From NCBI RefSeq assembly GCF_000150275.1, contig NW_002060963.1:321942-343283 (forward strand): a stretch of 21,342 bases of DNA, written 5' to 3'. Below, one piece after another: positions 1 through 15,100 of the stretch (position 1 is the first letter of the stretch; every line of letters begins with the position of its first letter). This DNA comes from Trichoplax adhaerens (lineage: Eukaryota > Placozoa > Uniplacotomia > Trichoplacea > Trichoplacidae). The position numbers and the translations under genes were made by a program. The notes below the pieces were generated by a model. The model made no database searches. It was not told where the DNA came from and saw only the letters and a list, made by a program, of their open reading frames with translations.

Positions 1-98
1 GTATAAAGTTCTTAATAAAATTTATAGGAAAGTAAAAGGTTGGAAATTTTACTAATACTTNTGCTATAATACATGAATAATTTCTAAAATTAATTTAG

Positions 99-170
99 GA
101 GATTAGCCTTTAATAGGATACAACAACTTTCGGTAGGGATATTTACAGGACTATTTTCTTTGGAGAAGCT
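99..170 (+). CDS. LRR exon (72 nt)
   Basis: Acceptor aatttag, donor gtaagt. The phase-2 frame reads RLAFNRIQQL at the start and GIFTGLFSLEKL at the end, which is a textbook LxxNxI..F..L..L..L repeat. It is the first exon visible; bases 1-98 before it are intron. Confidence 0.92.
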
Positions 171-3100
171 GTAAGTAAATTATTTGCTAATGTAGTTAAT
201 GATTAATCTGCAAAATCTACGTAAATGAAGTCTGTGAAAATGCTTACATTAATTTTATCGTTAACACTATTCTCTTTATCAATCAAATTAGCTCTTTACT
301 AGTAGTAAGCAGGTACAGATACTGCAATATTTGTACTATTTTGATATCAATTTGTATTGCTAAATTTAGTAAATTCAGACAGTTTTTGATTGGTATTCTG
401 CTTCTATGGTAGCATTATAGTGGATAAAAATAGTCAAATTGATATTACTTTCGACTTATTACGGATAAGATCAATAGTAATAAAGCTAAGAGCTTAGGTG
501 TGATGTAATTAAATTTAGAGACTTGAGAAACAACGTTTTAGAATCAATTCCCGAAACTACATGCCATGGTCCATCTAAACTTTATCAAATGTAACTATTG
601 ATAATTCTGTTTTAAAATGTTTGTATGGCGAACGTTAAATTATGGTGCTGAAAAAAACATGGCTAGATAAGATTATGCAGTGCGATACCCGCATTCAATA
701 TTAATACAGTATTTTCGCTATAATTAGCATAGTAAGCTATAAAATGTTCTTTCGTCATTGTATAGCATAACGTAAAGTAAAATGTCATTACGCAAATATT
801 TTACTCTGCTTTGTACGTGAAATTCTTTCCTATAACTAACTAAAAAAGTATAGAAAATAAGAAATTTTTCAGTTTGGAGTGCAATGTTGAAGTCCAAAGA
901 TTTATTCTTCACGTTGACAAGCATAAATAGGCAGTAAAATAAGCGTAGAGCGTAGCTATAGTCGAAGATCGGAAGTTTTATAAAACTATCATGAATATTA
1001 CCGGCAATTTCTTATTTAGCTTTAATATAATTGCGGATTGTTGTCTTTTATAAATATTATCTGATACCTTTTTTTTTCGTCGCTGCTGTTTATTCTTTTA
1101 CAGAAATTTGGATAAAAATCGTCTTAAGAATCTTAACGTAGAAATCTTGCAAAACTGTTCGCAAAGTCTTACCGAATTGTAAATAAATACCAATTCATGG
1201 ATTGCTATAGCAGATCAGCTTTCGTAAAAAAAGGAATTATTTTATACAGAATATTTATGTTATTCTTTTATATTCAAGTTCATAAATATAGTGCAACGGG
1301 TTTTATTAAGCAGATACAATATCGCATTAGAATTAAGTGAAAATATTCGCTATAATTTATTAATATACTAATTATTTAGCTTCTATAGATTTGATAAATT
1401 ACGAAGTACTATCTGTGAGCTGTTGAGGAAAGAAATATTTCAGACTTTCGTAATGAATTTGTTTAAAAATACTTCTTACACTAGGTACGCATCTCAGAAT
1501 TCTATTTCTTACCTTAATANCACATCACTATCAACTCTATCTGCTCTTAAGAAGCTGTAAGTTACTATCTCATTGAATTTCTTTAATATATTTCTTGAAA
1601 AAATTAGTACTATCCTTAAATTGTAACAGTTTGGCAAGAATCTCTTTTCAATTATTTGCTCTTAATTACGAAATCATAATTTCATTCTATTTTAATGTAA
1701 TCCTAATTAAAATATTGTAAATAATCTCATAATATAAGGAGGAATTTACTTTCTGACTTCTCTCTAGATTATAATACAAACCTTAGCATAAAAAAACTCT
1801 TATCTGTTGATTTAACGTACATTGCAGCATTTCCTTAGCTAAATATATCAATCGAAGGAAGAGATACTATCAGAACGATTTTTACTTATCAATGTGTCAC
1901 AAAACAGCTTTGCAACAAGATAACGTAATATACGATCAATAGGTCAATTCCTTGAACCACGTATCAAGGAACGATATCTGCACTATCACAAACACTTTTG
2001 CTCTACTAGCAGATTACATAAAGACTTAGACGCCTCGTATTTTACGTTAAACACTAAGTTTGAGAATTCACTTTATTACACGATATAGTGCATTTATATA
2101 CTATTCCTCAATAGTTCATGAGTCATAGTTAATGCAATTAACATTGGAATCATTTACTGAATTAGATATTAATTTTAGCTACTGCTCCCTTAATGCAGAC
2201 AACAGTATTTACCAACATAGACATGTAATGACTAATACAGAATAGTCAGATTACGATATGTCTTATCACGGAACATTTCCATGATAATTTACGATCTACC
2301 ATAAGTAAATTACAATCACAATGATTCGAACTGTAAGTAGATGATTTGCATTCCCTATTATAACTATTAATTTCAGTATGTATATAAGTGTCACTATCAT
2401 AAAAAGTCAGTGTTATATTAAAACACAGTATATCCAAATTAGAAGTTAACTAAATAAGGATAGGCTAACAGGATTATCCTAACATAGATATTTCTACTCT
2501 AATACAATATATAACACTGTCACACAACGTATTATGGTTATTGTAGCCCTTTTATGTGGACATTTTCCTACATATTACGGTGTTGATCTACGAATAAGTT
2601 GACGTTTTCAAGTAACGAAATCAACAACAATACCTTGTCACGATCAAGATTGCACCACAAAAAGAAATAACAGTACTTTCCTTCACTGATCTAACAAACC
2701 TATCTCATTACTTGCTAATAAATTAGAACTAGTCTTTTAACTCTTGTTTCTGTACTGATATTCTCGATAATACTCTACTTGACATTTGCGTGATAAGCAG
2801 TTCTTTGATCAATGTATATACATATATATAATAATATATACAATTTTACTTTCGCCAGTTATATATCTCAACTTGACATTTATCAGCAAGTCAATTACTT
2901 AACTAACCTTCGTTTTATAAATAGTTCCTTATATAGAGATTTTCTTTAATTAATTACGAATTTATTTAATTCTAATAGTTACAACGTCAATAACGCAATC
3001 ACACCTTTAAGAATACGCTAATCAACGCCATGCATGAGAATTAAAGTTTTACAAATAATTACAATATTTAAGATACTATCATTGCTGATAATAATTTTGA

Positions 3101-6100
3101 TATACCTAGACATCATACATAAAACATGCTTACACGTATATCATTTAATTAATCAACAAAGTATAAGTTTTGAGTATACTATGGTTAGGCACCTTGATAG
3201 CACCTCCAAGAAGTTGCTAAAGTCAGCAAACAACACTTGAGCTGTTAATAAAGTTAACAGTTTGTCATAAGAATTCAATTAATAATTATTGCTAATTATA
3301 AATCACCTGCACGCGAACAAATTTATAGCCATTAATTAATACGCATCTGTCATATGTTCGCTATCGTCATAAAACATCAACTGATAGCAGTATTAATATA
3401 TAGAATTAAAAATAATTTAGATGCAATTAATATTTGTATTAGACATGAGAACATGAAATGAAATATTTACTTTTGTTTGTTGCTCAATTCTTTTTGGAAA
3501 GAAAATTGGATTATAATCCTATTTCTATGATATCATACAATGCCAACTCATCGATCAGACCGTTGTCTCAATTACACGAACTGTAAGATGATGTATAATC
3601 AAATTACACCATAAATAACTTCTGGTTTTGAGCTAAGTGCAATCGTATTTTATATTTACTACCTATGTTACTAGCATTAATTATTAGCACCAATAGCTTT
3701 AAAGTAACTACATTTACTGAAAGTTGTTAAAATTTATATGATAATCGGGGTGTTATGGCTATAGCAGAGAAATAAATTCGAAGTTAATATCTTTGTTTAC
3801 CATAAATAAGACTTTTGAGCCTACTACACATGATACTGTATAATCGATCACGAAAATCCAAAATTTTTAGAAAATTACAGCTCTATTTGATTTTATACAT
3901 AGATGATGTAAGCATAGTTCTACTTCAGCCGCATACAGCATGTAAATACTTCTAGAAAGAACTACTAGAATAACCTAAGTTGCTGGCTTATATACTTTTT
4001 GAAGTATTCGTGGCTATAGTCAGCATAGCAACATTCTACTACATTTTATACATTTTACAACGGACGATCAGTAATCTAATATGGAAACTACTACAGTATT
4101 TACGTAGACATTATTTCTACCAGACAGAGTACGATGAACTAAGCATACCCTAATATATGAATTACAGTTCTATTTTTACGTCTAACCTTAACAATAACTC
4201 GACACCCTACTGTATATAGTCATCTGTACTCTAACATAGAATCTTCCACTAAAGTCTTTGGTTATAAGCTACTAAATATATTTTAAGACAAATATAGAAG
4301 CCACGCTACCGTACATCATACTCAACATGGCTAATAGTCTACAATACTAAGAATATGTTATATTACACCATATAAGAGAAAAACTTGATTAAAAATTTGG
4401 GGAAGGTATAAACAGTAAAAGATTTAGAATACGGATATGTCCAAATATTCATATACTGTAAGCAGCCCAATATCAGGTTTTATTGCAATCATTTAGTGTA
4501 GAACTTATTCCTAAGAATTTACTAGTCTTTCAAGTTCATATATCACTTGGCCTTGCTTAATTTAAAACTCTTAAGCTTGATGACCTATTTATCCAATGTA
4601 TTGTATTTATAAAGTGGAATCTTTTATACAGAAAATGAACATTCGATTTCAATTATTACTGCCCTTATCTACTTATAGTTCGATTGATAACACCTTATTA
4701 AAAGAAATACCTAGAGAGTCTTTTCAACTATTCGAAAACGCAATAGTAATGTAAGTAGCTAGTAAAATTTATGACTAAAAATTCTTTAACATTAAAGATA
4801 CTAGGAAAAGTTACCCTGTGATGAAATAGTTATAATCGTACTTTTATTGATGAGATCAACTCGAAATAAACAGGTGAGGATATCATTTATGGAAAATAAT
4901 CCCATACGTATCCGCATGATTAATTGTATAACATATACGCGAATACTTGATGTTTGGCAGCGTTATAAGCGCAGCTAAATGTAACTATAAATTGAACAAC
5001 GTATTAATAACTAAAATCTAATACTTTATTGTAAGAAATTATTTGTTTAATATATTCTCCTAGTGACAGCGATTTGTAATATTTTAAGTCACGAACTAAA
5101 CAAAGAACTTAATAAGCGTTATTGGACTGAAGATCTGTTAATTTAACAGCTAACTTTACACACCAGATTATGTCCAATTAAATTATGATGAATAACTTAA
5201 TCCAATGGTATTATTATTGTTTAGGAAATGCAATTCCGCTGATTTTTCCAGTGATAACGGAGAATCTTTATCTGTCCTTTCAAACTTGCAAACATTGTAA
5301 ATATTTCGTTTCTTTCATTCCTATTGTAAATATTTCCTGTATTTTGGTAGTTAACGCACTACATCAATTGATAATTTTAATCGGTATGAAAGGTCTCAAA
5401 ATTAAAAATTCTGAGTTAAAATTACATTTACAGCAATAAAATCTTACATGACATAACCGTAGATGATATATTCCATTTAAACAAATTGTAATTCGATTTT
5501 ATTGATTTAAGAAATTTTAATTTATAATCTACCTCAATTATCATATTACGTAATCAGAATTATTGCTGGAAGTCAAATCCACCCTAACTATACATTTAGT
5601 CATCATCTATCATTGACATTTCTGTGAGTAAAATAATTATATTGCTTAGGTATTGATAAGATGTACAATATAACTTTATTATTGGATTGTAGATTATCAG
5701 CGATGCTAGTATGATGTACTGCATCGTGGCTTACTAAATTTATTATAAGAGATATTTCCTAGCTTATAATCATAGATCATAAATGAAGATGCCAGAGTAC
5801 AGATGGCTATATAAATTAGAGTGTTAAGTCATTATTGATGTTAGAGATACAAAGAACTGAAATGTAACTCACTTACTAAGACATAGATAGTTCATTATAC
5901 TATGGCTTGTCGGAAACGATACCTGCATAAATACTGTAGCTGCTACTATAATAAATTTTAAATAGTCCACCAAGGTATATGTTGCTAATAATAAGATGAA
6001 TACTTGTAAACCAAAGTAGAACTTTGCCATGCTGATTACAGCTTCAGATGTCATGAAAAATATAAAGTTTGGCAACTTTACATTATTTAGTAGCTCTGTC

Positions 6101-9100
6101 TATGTCTTTCTGGTGGTTGCATTTACTAGGCTAGAGCAGTATTAAATATGTTTGTATAAAGATTGAATAAAATTTTAATTCTCTGTAACGTCTGAAAATT
6201 CGTAATCTACGTATTTCATCTGTCAATGATAGTAGTTACTATCTACGAGCTAATATATGACAGAACTAGACAATAGACATTATATCGATTATGATAAATT
6301 TTAAATTATTTCTTCTCTTCTAGAATGATAAACAACTTGATGACTCGAAATTTTAAAATCAGAAGAGAAACATTTCAAGGCTTGATTAAGTTAAAATACT
6401 TGTGAGTATCAGAATTAAGCTGAATGCAAAGTTTGACTGTTACTAATATTGATATTGCTGGCATAATCTGTAACATAGATACCTTAGTTTTAACTATATT
6501 CAAGCACTCAAGAATGATAGCTTCCCTTCTCTTCATTCACTTTACGAATTGTACGTGCAGTATTTATTTTTTTAATATTGATAGCTATTAATTGGATCAT
6601 AAATATATTAAATTAATATTTAATATTTGAATTTTACGCGTGTGCTTGTTTCGTAGGCAATTGAAAGCTAATAATATTTCTACAATCGAACCATACAGCT
6701 TTATTGGATTACCAAATTTAAGAAAATTGTAAGCCATGTTGAATTTACATGCTAATATTTTTACCATGTAAAGAATCTAATGGTTCAAAAATGGTGTGCA
6801 GTAAATACTTGAATACATACATACTGTACTTTATTAAGACATACAGTTCTACGCTGTACATTACTGTATTCCCTGACACATAATTACTGTATTTAGCTAA
6901 AATGATTACATATACGTACATTCCATAAACTGGCCATAATTTATTTATAAATAGATGATTGTTACGGTGATAGATACCATCAAGTAATAGTTTATTGTAT
7001 TGATTGTTGTACATAGTTTATCATTATGATTACAGATCAGCTCATATAATGTGTTAATTATATATTATCGGTCGGCTGTTTAAATGAATAATTCTGCCTA
7101 CGTTAAAAATGGCTGTTACCTTTGAGTTATATTTAGCTTAGTCTATGTAGCTGACGCATAATAATTGTAGGAATAGATTACTATCTGTTTTGCTGATAGT
7201 TTAGATACGTACATTATTAGCCTTAGACGATGCGAGTGTTTTTAAATGATAAACGCGAGTGATATTGCATAAAAACAAATAAATAGTTTTCACGTTAATC
7301 ATAACCAATAAAGTAATCTAGTGAGTACTGTAATTTATTGCTTACATGTTAGAAGTTAGATAGTTTGTATTATATTTGCATAGAAACTTGAGTAAAAAGT
7401 CTATAATTGTTATGAAGTACTAATCTAGAGAAATAGTTTAGATTATAGAAGATCCAAAGACACCTTTTACTTTCTATTTGTCGCAAGATTACATACTTGT
7501 TAGGGGCGATAATAATATTTTAAATTTTATTCGTAATCGTTCTGTGATAAATTTCCTCTTAAAAATACCACAAAAACTACAATTTCTTATAAACTTCACT
7601 TTGTTATCCTAAAATTACAGGCTTGTTAGGGACGATAATAATAAATTTAATTCTATCCCTAATCATTCCTTATTTTTCTTCATCTTATTTTACCTGCCGC
7701 CTAGATCATTGGCCAGAAATAGCCTAAAGATTATTACTAGAAACTCTTTCAATACACTTTCGAATTTACAAGAACTGTATATACGAAAATATCTTGATTG
7801 ACGACTATTTAAATCATCTGAGTCAAGTTGCTTGCTGCATTATAAACTTGTTATAAAGTTTTTAATTTCTTTTCATAAAACAGAAATCTAGAGTTCAACC
7901 AAATTAGTTCCATTGAAGAATACGCTTTTCTTGGCATGGTAAACCTAATTAAGCTGTAAGGAAGTATCTCGAGATACTTAAGGAATTTATTGCATTAGTT
8001 AACTTAACGGTGTAGCCGAAACGAATATACTAAATAGAGAGTAATGAGCTGCATTTTACAGATTTTTAGATTCAAATCGAATAGCAAATCTCAAAGAGAA
8101 CACTTTTACTGGCTCAATAAATGTGCAAGAGCTGTAAGATGTGTGATAAATTATTAAAATACGGTTCTATTTACGATTAAATAAGCTCATCTCTCGTTAA
8201 ATTAGGCATCTAACTGAAAATAACATCGAACAATTCGATATGAATCACTTCAATAAACTACCATTTTTAACTTTTTTGTTAGTAGAATCCTTTATAAAGA
8301 TTGTTATTACTTGTAAATTCTAGTGAAACCCGTACTTGTGGTTCTTTGAGTACTTATGTACCAGTACTTTTTACGCTACATTATCACTGGCAGTTCGCAC
8401 TGAGTACGGTATATTATATGCATATGACTTTATCTGATTATACCGAATGTACGTGTATTATTTATTTTTCGGAAATTCTGCATTGTAAGAGATTACGGTA
8501 CCTCGTAAATACTGTACTATACGGTACCTAACCGTCAGGAATAGAGAGCGAAAAACCTCATTCGCTTTTTGTCCTAATTGCAGATTCAGTAAACACGACG
8601 TTATACATACAAATGAATTAGTAGAGCACTTGTGATATAGTTAAGAGCTAGAAATGCACTTTCAGATAATATCAACTGAGAAACAGCTATAAATTACAGC
8701 ATAGTATCTCATTCTCTTTCTTTTTTGAATTAATGAGAAATTCTACTTACAATCGAACATCAATTACCTTATATTAGTTGCAATTTTTACTAACATTTTA
8801 AATTATATTCTAATAATACATAGGGATCTTGGTTCGAATCTGTTTAAAAAATTTCAAGATTTAAGAACTAATTACACTACACCTGCATTCAAGTATCTTC
8901 GATCAATGTAAGTGAGACAATAAAAAATTTATAAGAAATAGTGTATTAATTCATAACGGAATCTAAATATCTTTTATTCTTAGTTATTTTAATAAATAGA
9001 AATTTTATTGAAATTATTATCTCATTTAAATAAATGTAAGAGGTATTCTATTGTATTTTTGTTACGATAGAAAATTTAGCGGGAGTTTTTACTCTATGGA

Positions 9101-12100
9101 TAATATGAGACACTTCGCTAATAAACCTCTAGAACAACTGTAAGTTTGTATGATAGTCAGTAATTTATCTTCATTAATTTCATTTGGCAAAAACACTTCA
9201 GTTACGTGTATATATATAATAAGATCAGTCCTACTGTATATTATCGTTTAGTGGTTTATAATAGCTCATTATCATAATTTCGATCATAGCTCTATAAAGG
9301 ATATTATTATATTGCTATGGCAACATTTATTTTCTACATCTGTAGCGTGTGCAATAAATGTGATATTCGGAAACTGCAAAAATCTCATTTTACCGGAGTA
9401 CAGGACCTAAAATGGATGTAATCACCAATAAAATACTTATAATTCAAGTGGCTAGCAAGATATTACAACTATAATTTTGAAATTTGTTTAGTTAATCCAC
9501 TTTTAACAGCTACGATATAGGGTAATTTAAATTAACGTTTGCTGTTGCAATGTATATACACAGACATATAAGGAACAACTTAATTCAATCGTTACCGGAG
9601 AAATTTTTCCATGATATGAAGCATGTACGATACATGTAAGAGCATTTATCTTAAACTAATATTAAAGGAATTTAGAGTTTAAAACTTTACATTACATTTT
9701 CACGTAGCTGATTCAATGAAAAAAATATTAGGTACCCAGTAGCGCTTAATATTAAACATAATCTAGTCTTATTATACGTGAAATAGAAATATGTTATTAA
9801 TAATTATCACAATATTGGACTTAATCCGGACATTTATAATTAAATGTGCATTTAATGTTACCATAGAGATCTGACACTTAATGGATTAACATATTTTGAC
9901 TTTACTTCACTGGAGGGCCTGCCAAATCTATTGCAAATGTTGGTATTAAGATCATATATTATACTCAGTAGATAATCTATTTATAGTTATAACAGCCTAT
10001 AAATCAATAGTTATTAGATATATATTTTGATAATACAGCATAATCTACGGCTTTGAATACCAGTACTTAATAAAATAGAAATAATTTGTATTCAGTAACA
10101 AAGTATCTTTTGCTCAGTGTTACAGTGTTATACTCTGTAATATCGAGGTTATAGTAGAAATATCTATGTTAGGACAATTTTGTTGATTTACCCTTATATG
10201 AAGAGTTTCTAATTTAGATATAAGATATTTAAAAATAGCACTAGCTTTTACGGTGATATATATAGCCTACTAAAATTAGCAGTTTAATTAGGGAATCGAG
10301 AATAATCTTATTACAATTTAAATTACTGTGATTGTAATTTACTTATAGTAGATTGTAGATTATCGTTGAAATTTTCCGTGAAAGGACATATTGTAATCCG
10401 ACAATTTTGTATTAGTCATTCGATGTCTATCTTCGTAAATACTGTTGTCTTCATTAGGTAGCAGTAGATAAAATTAGCTTTTAATTCATTATCAGGTTTC
10501 AAGCATAATATTACTAACTCGGATGTCTTTGCTATCGTAAAAGAGTATGTAAATGCGATAAATCGTATGATAAAGTTAGTTCTCATGATTAGTGTTTAAC
10601 GTAAGATACGAGGTATCTAAGTCTTTTTGTAGTCTACTAGTATAGGAAAAGTGTTCCTGAAAGAGTAGATACTGCTCCCTGATACGTGGTTCGGGGAATC
10701 GACAGATTGATCGTGCATTACATTATCTTGTTGCAAAGCTGTAGACTCAGTTAATGTTTAGTTTTTAATAAATAGATAATTATTATATTGATACCTACTT
10801 TAAATTAATAATTATATGATCGAGCTTTTAAATGTGAAAAATATTAATAACATAATTTAAGCTTTTATTACAGTCTTTTAGGATATAATTACCTAACTAC
10901 GTTAAAAAATACTGCGTCAGCAAATTCAGTAATAACAATTGAAAAATTGTGAGTAAATACAGGAATATTGTTATTAATGGAATAAGTGAGAATTTTAATG
11001 TAAATAGGATATATTCTGCACTAATGTAGTATATGATATCGCCTGAGCTTTCATAATTATGTATTCGATTTTATTCCTAATAAATCTTTAGCTATGCCCC
11101 GGACAACTTTTTGACACATTTAGAATCAGATTTATTTTTTAATTTTCCATATTTGTATTACCTGTAAGTAGCTTTTGTTTTATATTGCATGCAATGCAAT
11201 GATTCCCAGACTAGAAGCGTTATGCTGATTGTATTATTGATAATAACATGCGATTTGAATTAATTCTATGTCTTGAAACTAGTTTCATACCTAATAATCG
11301 CTTACATGCCTTACCTGATCACTTATGTAATGGTACACAATTGAAAACGTTGTAAGTAAAAAATATAGACTTTTAAGAAAATAAATTAGCTACCAAGCCT
11401 ATCAATGTATACTTTAATAATTTCGAATCACCTTTAATTACAATGATTTAAGAGATGTTAGTGGAAATTTAATCAGAAAAATCAATCGTCTACAATTTAC
11501 AGCCTGCAATTATTTGAAAATAATGTACGTATTATTGTTGATATCGTTATATAACTGCAAATTGTAATGCTATAAACAAAGTTAATGACTAGAGCTCAGA
11601 TACTCTGGCTAATACATATTGTATTAAATATCTGGTTTGATATATGGCAAAACTATCATTACCTTAATAAGAAATCCGTCTTAGCTTAACTTATGTTCAT
11701 TGTATGAGTTCCTCAATAATATCGGAAGATATTAACCATCCAATGTAACATGAATGAGAGTCTGATTCTCTCCGAGAACTGCCGAAGCCTGACCTATAGA
11801 AGATTAGACTAAAAAATTGTAGTCACAATTTACTACACGTGTTTGTATCGCTACATGTATAGCTGCTTATATCTTACAACAATTACAAAGAGTATAGAAA
11901 ACGTAATATTAAATGTGTAAAATAATAATTTTTGAATCATAAGAAGGGATTGCATAGGGACGGATATCGAATATAAACTCTTATCCGTATAGCTCTTTTT
12001 AAATACACACTTTTCTAGTGGCTTACATTTTTTATAAATACTATATTGAATTTCATCAAAGCGTTTATTTATCAGATAACTTTAAAGTAAATAATGTCAC

Positions 12101-15100
12101 TACCGAAACAAATCTTAATTACAATGAAAAGTGTTATAGTTTCTTATGGTTTAAACTAGGTCACTCTGGGACGTACTTTAGATAAATTAAATGAAGTTCG
12201 AAATTTGAGTATAAATGATTTCTAAACGGGTGAAGCGAAAATATAGTTACTTAATTTATTACATAAAAAATATTCGTGCTGGATAGACAACCAAAATTTG
12301 AGTAAATGATTGCTAAGTATACATTAGGCATTTCCCAAATTTACTAGGCATTTCACAAATTCACTAGTCTTTGTACTTCCATGTTGATGGTTGCATTAGC
12401 AAGTAAAACATATTTTCTAATATCTTTTAGAAATCTATCAGGAAACAAGATTACTACCATCGAGACGAATACCTTTATCGATGTAAAGGCATTAAAAGAA
12501 ATGTATGCCATTGTAATAAATTACTTAACACTTAAACCAAAGTAGAGTCGCTAATGTTGGTCACATTTATTAATTTCTTAATTTAGCCGACTAAGTAACA
12601 ACTCTATAGATCGTATTCCACTTCATACATTCTCTTCATCTTCACCATTAACCATCGTGTAAGTATTTAAAATATCTGCTTATATCTACTCTCAGTGCTT
12701 GTTAAATATTCGGAGATCGGAAATAGTCCATAACCTGATGTTATTTATGTGGTTCGTAATACTGCTTGAGTCAAGTAATAAACCTCGTATAATATGTAGA
12801 TAACGTAAAGTTTATTAGGAAAATTGTAAAAATACAAGATAAGGCAGATTTATAGTTGATATAATCTATAAGCGTAAATCAGTGTATGCAATCGTGAGGT
12901 ATGAGCGGATAAGTACAGAATGGATGTAGCATGTAAGGGAAGGATGAACGTAAGATTATACCAGTCTTAAAAAATTGCGCAGAAGAAGTACAAAACTCTG
13001 TACTACAAAAATACTATTCAATTAATAACAAATATCCGTTTAAATAGTAACAAATGAAGTATGTTTATCCATGAGTTACATGCGTAAAATTACATTTTAG
13101 GCGAACACAAAACACGTGCAATTGTGTAACAACAAGCATGATAGCTATATTATTTAAGCGTGATAGCACATATATGTAATAGGTGCTTAACAAATACTAA
13201 TAACTCTGAATATGTAATAGTTATCTGCCGCACTAACATATGTAATACCTACCCAACTAAAAGAGTGTTAATATTATCGATCACTAGATTTTTGATAATT
13301 ATATCTGTATATAAATAGGTTACAATATTAGAATTATCCTTTATGCTTAAACTTACTCACTTAAATCCGAGCTCTAACTTTCTAGATTTGCTCATGCTAG
13401 CTACAATTATAACTATTATGCGATTTACTATTAAAATTTATATTTAAAATTTGTGCTAATGACTAGAACGAGTTCTCATATAACAGATAGCATACGTTAA
13501 TTAATAAACGTTTAGTTAAGATTTCAAGCTAGTTTGGTACTATTGTAGAAAACGCTCAATTTCTAGAACCGACATTGATAATAGGATAATCTAAAATGCT
13601 TATTTCTGTTACTTTGAATTTAGGGATTTGGCCTTAAACAAGATTAGTTTTGTTGATGAAAACGCTTTTGGGAATCTAGCAGTGCTGCAGAACTTGTAAT
13701 AATACTATTACATAGACATACACTAATATACGATGAAACCCATCATTGAGTAGATACTGACAACATTGTCAATTTGTGATTATTTACTCATAAGAGATTT
13801 ATCTAGAAACCGACTGGCAAGGATTACTGCTTCTTTATTTGCAAATATTCCTTACTTAACTTCTTTGTAGGTGAAAATTAAATACATTAGATACTCTTTT
13901 AATTCTTACCTGAAGCTTTATTATCACAACTATAGTTATAGCATTGAATATCTGATAACTTGTAATTTATCATTAAAATTTCGAAACTCGAAATTATTTT
14001 AAAGTGTACATAAGACATAATTATAGAATTCTTTTTTGGTCATATCTATTTTAAAATTTATTAGATTTTAATTATTGTTCGTTTGATATCGCAGCTTTTC
14101 AGCAAGTCTAATTATTTTTCAATTCTTACGATAGAAATTTGACTTTAAACAGAATAGAATCAGTTCCTGACTTTGTCTTTGTAAATTTACAAGATCTAGA
14201 GACCCTGTAAGGAAATAATAGACATATTTAATTAACATAAAATGGAAAATTATTTATTAACTGTTCAACTATCTGAATATGAGTTTTTAAGAAAGTTTAC
14301 AGTCTTTATAACATTACTTTACTGTCACTTGATTTTAAATTGTGATAAAGAAAGTGATTGTACAGGCATAATGAAATATCAATATAATTAGGTGGCTTGG
14401 GAATGAGAGATTGCGGTATCTAAATCAACAAGCATTCCATGGATTAAATCGACTAAAGTACCTGTAAGATGAATTTTCAAGTACTTTAATGTGATAATAA
14501 TACACCATAAATGTGATAAAAACTACGTGTTATATTATAAGCTTATTCTATCGATCGTGATGTATTTTGTAGACAAATAGACTATTGCCGAAATCTACGA
14601 ACGTTAAACTTCAAACTCTTTCTGAATTTGAAACCACTCTTTGCTCTGTAAATATTCTAGGAAAAAATAAAATAAAAATTAAATGTACAGAATTTCATCT
14701 TGTTTATAGCTAAATAAGGCAAATCGTAAAATATTCGGTTTTTAACGATTGAATAGTTACAAATCGATAGTAATAACACAAGCTCAGGGAAACAGTTTAT
14801 TCTCAATTTGATAAATGAACTTCATCAAATATCTTATTGATCGTATTTTAACAATGCAAGGACATAGACAACTGAATCCTATGTAGAATTTAGTAACATG
14901 TGTTGTGTATAGCTATGTTGTTTAGCAACTTTCATCTATATTTTATTGTTTTTTAATTAGATATTTAAGATTTTGCAATCTCAGTGCTTCAGCATTCAAT
15001 AGATCATCATTTCAACAGTTGTCAGGATTAAGAGCCCTGTAAGTATGGTATAAAACATAAAGTAAATAGTTATCGACAAATATCTTATACAATGGCAGAG

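Larger units (their letters stand above)
1557..3501 (+). other. Long intron with repeat family A and a TA-rich tract
   Basis: No convincing LRR exon is present. It contains a family A copy (about 1905-2530) and a TA-dinucleotide tract near 2813-2842. A hydrophobic 68-codon frame lies at 3034-3240 on the + strand; it has no acceptor or phase that joins it to the receptor. Confidence 0.7.

Noticed and set aside
2324-2345. ctgtaagtag, resembling the end of an LRR exon
   Set aside because: It lies inside repeat family A and is preceded by no LRR frame.
3034-3240. 68-codon hydrophobic + strand frame in the first long intron
   Set aside because: AT-rich DNA readily encodes Ile/Leu runs. No splice phase, homology or start context links it to a gene, and no match to the family B frames was clear.
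6745-7014. 89-codon minus-strand frame
   Set aside because: Intronic, with no recognised domain or splice context. Its composition (Tyr, Asn, Ile, Val) is what this DNA gives by chance.
8301-8531. 76-codon + strand frame
   Set aside because: Intronic, with no LRR pattern and no in-phase donor. Probably chance.
8983-9038. LRR-like words ILINRNFIEI before a gtaaga at 9035
   Set aside because: The frame that reads as LRR ends in TAA before the donor and the phase is wrong.
11685-11744. Phase-compatible 60-base segment with acceptor cttag and donor gtaaca (reads LTYVHCMSSSII)
   Set aside because: Splice signals and length fit, but there is no LxxNxL or LxxL pattern. It is too weak to call an LRR exon without RNA data.
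13171-13248. Three copies of (a)tatgtaata about 40 and 30 bases apart, considered as a repeat array or CRISPR-like element
   Set aside because: Units of about 10 bases in AT-rich intron DNA, irregular spacing and a eukaryotic context.
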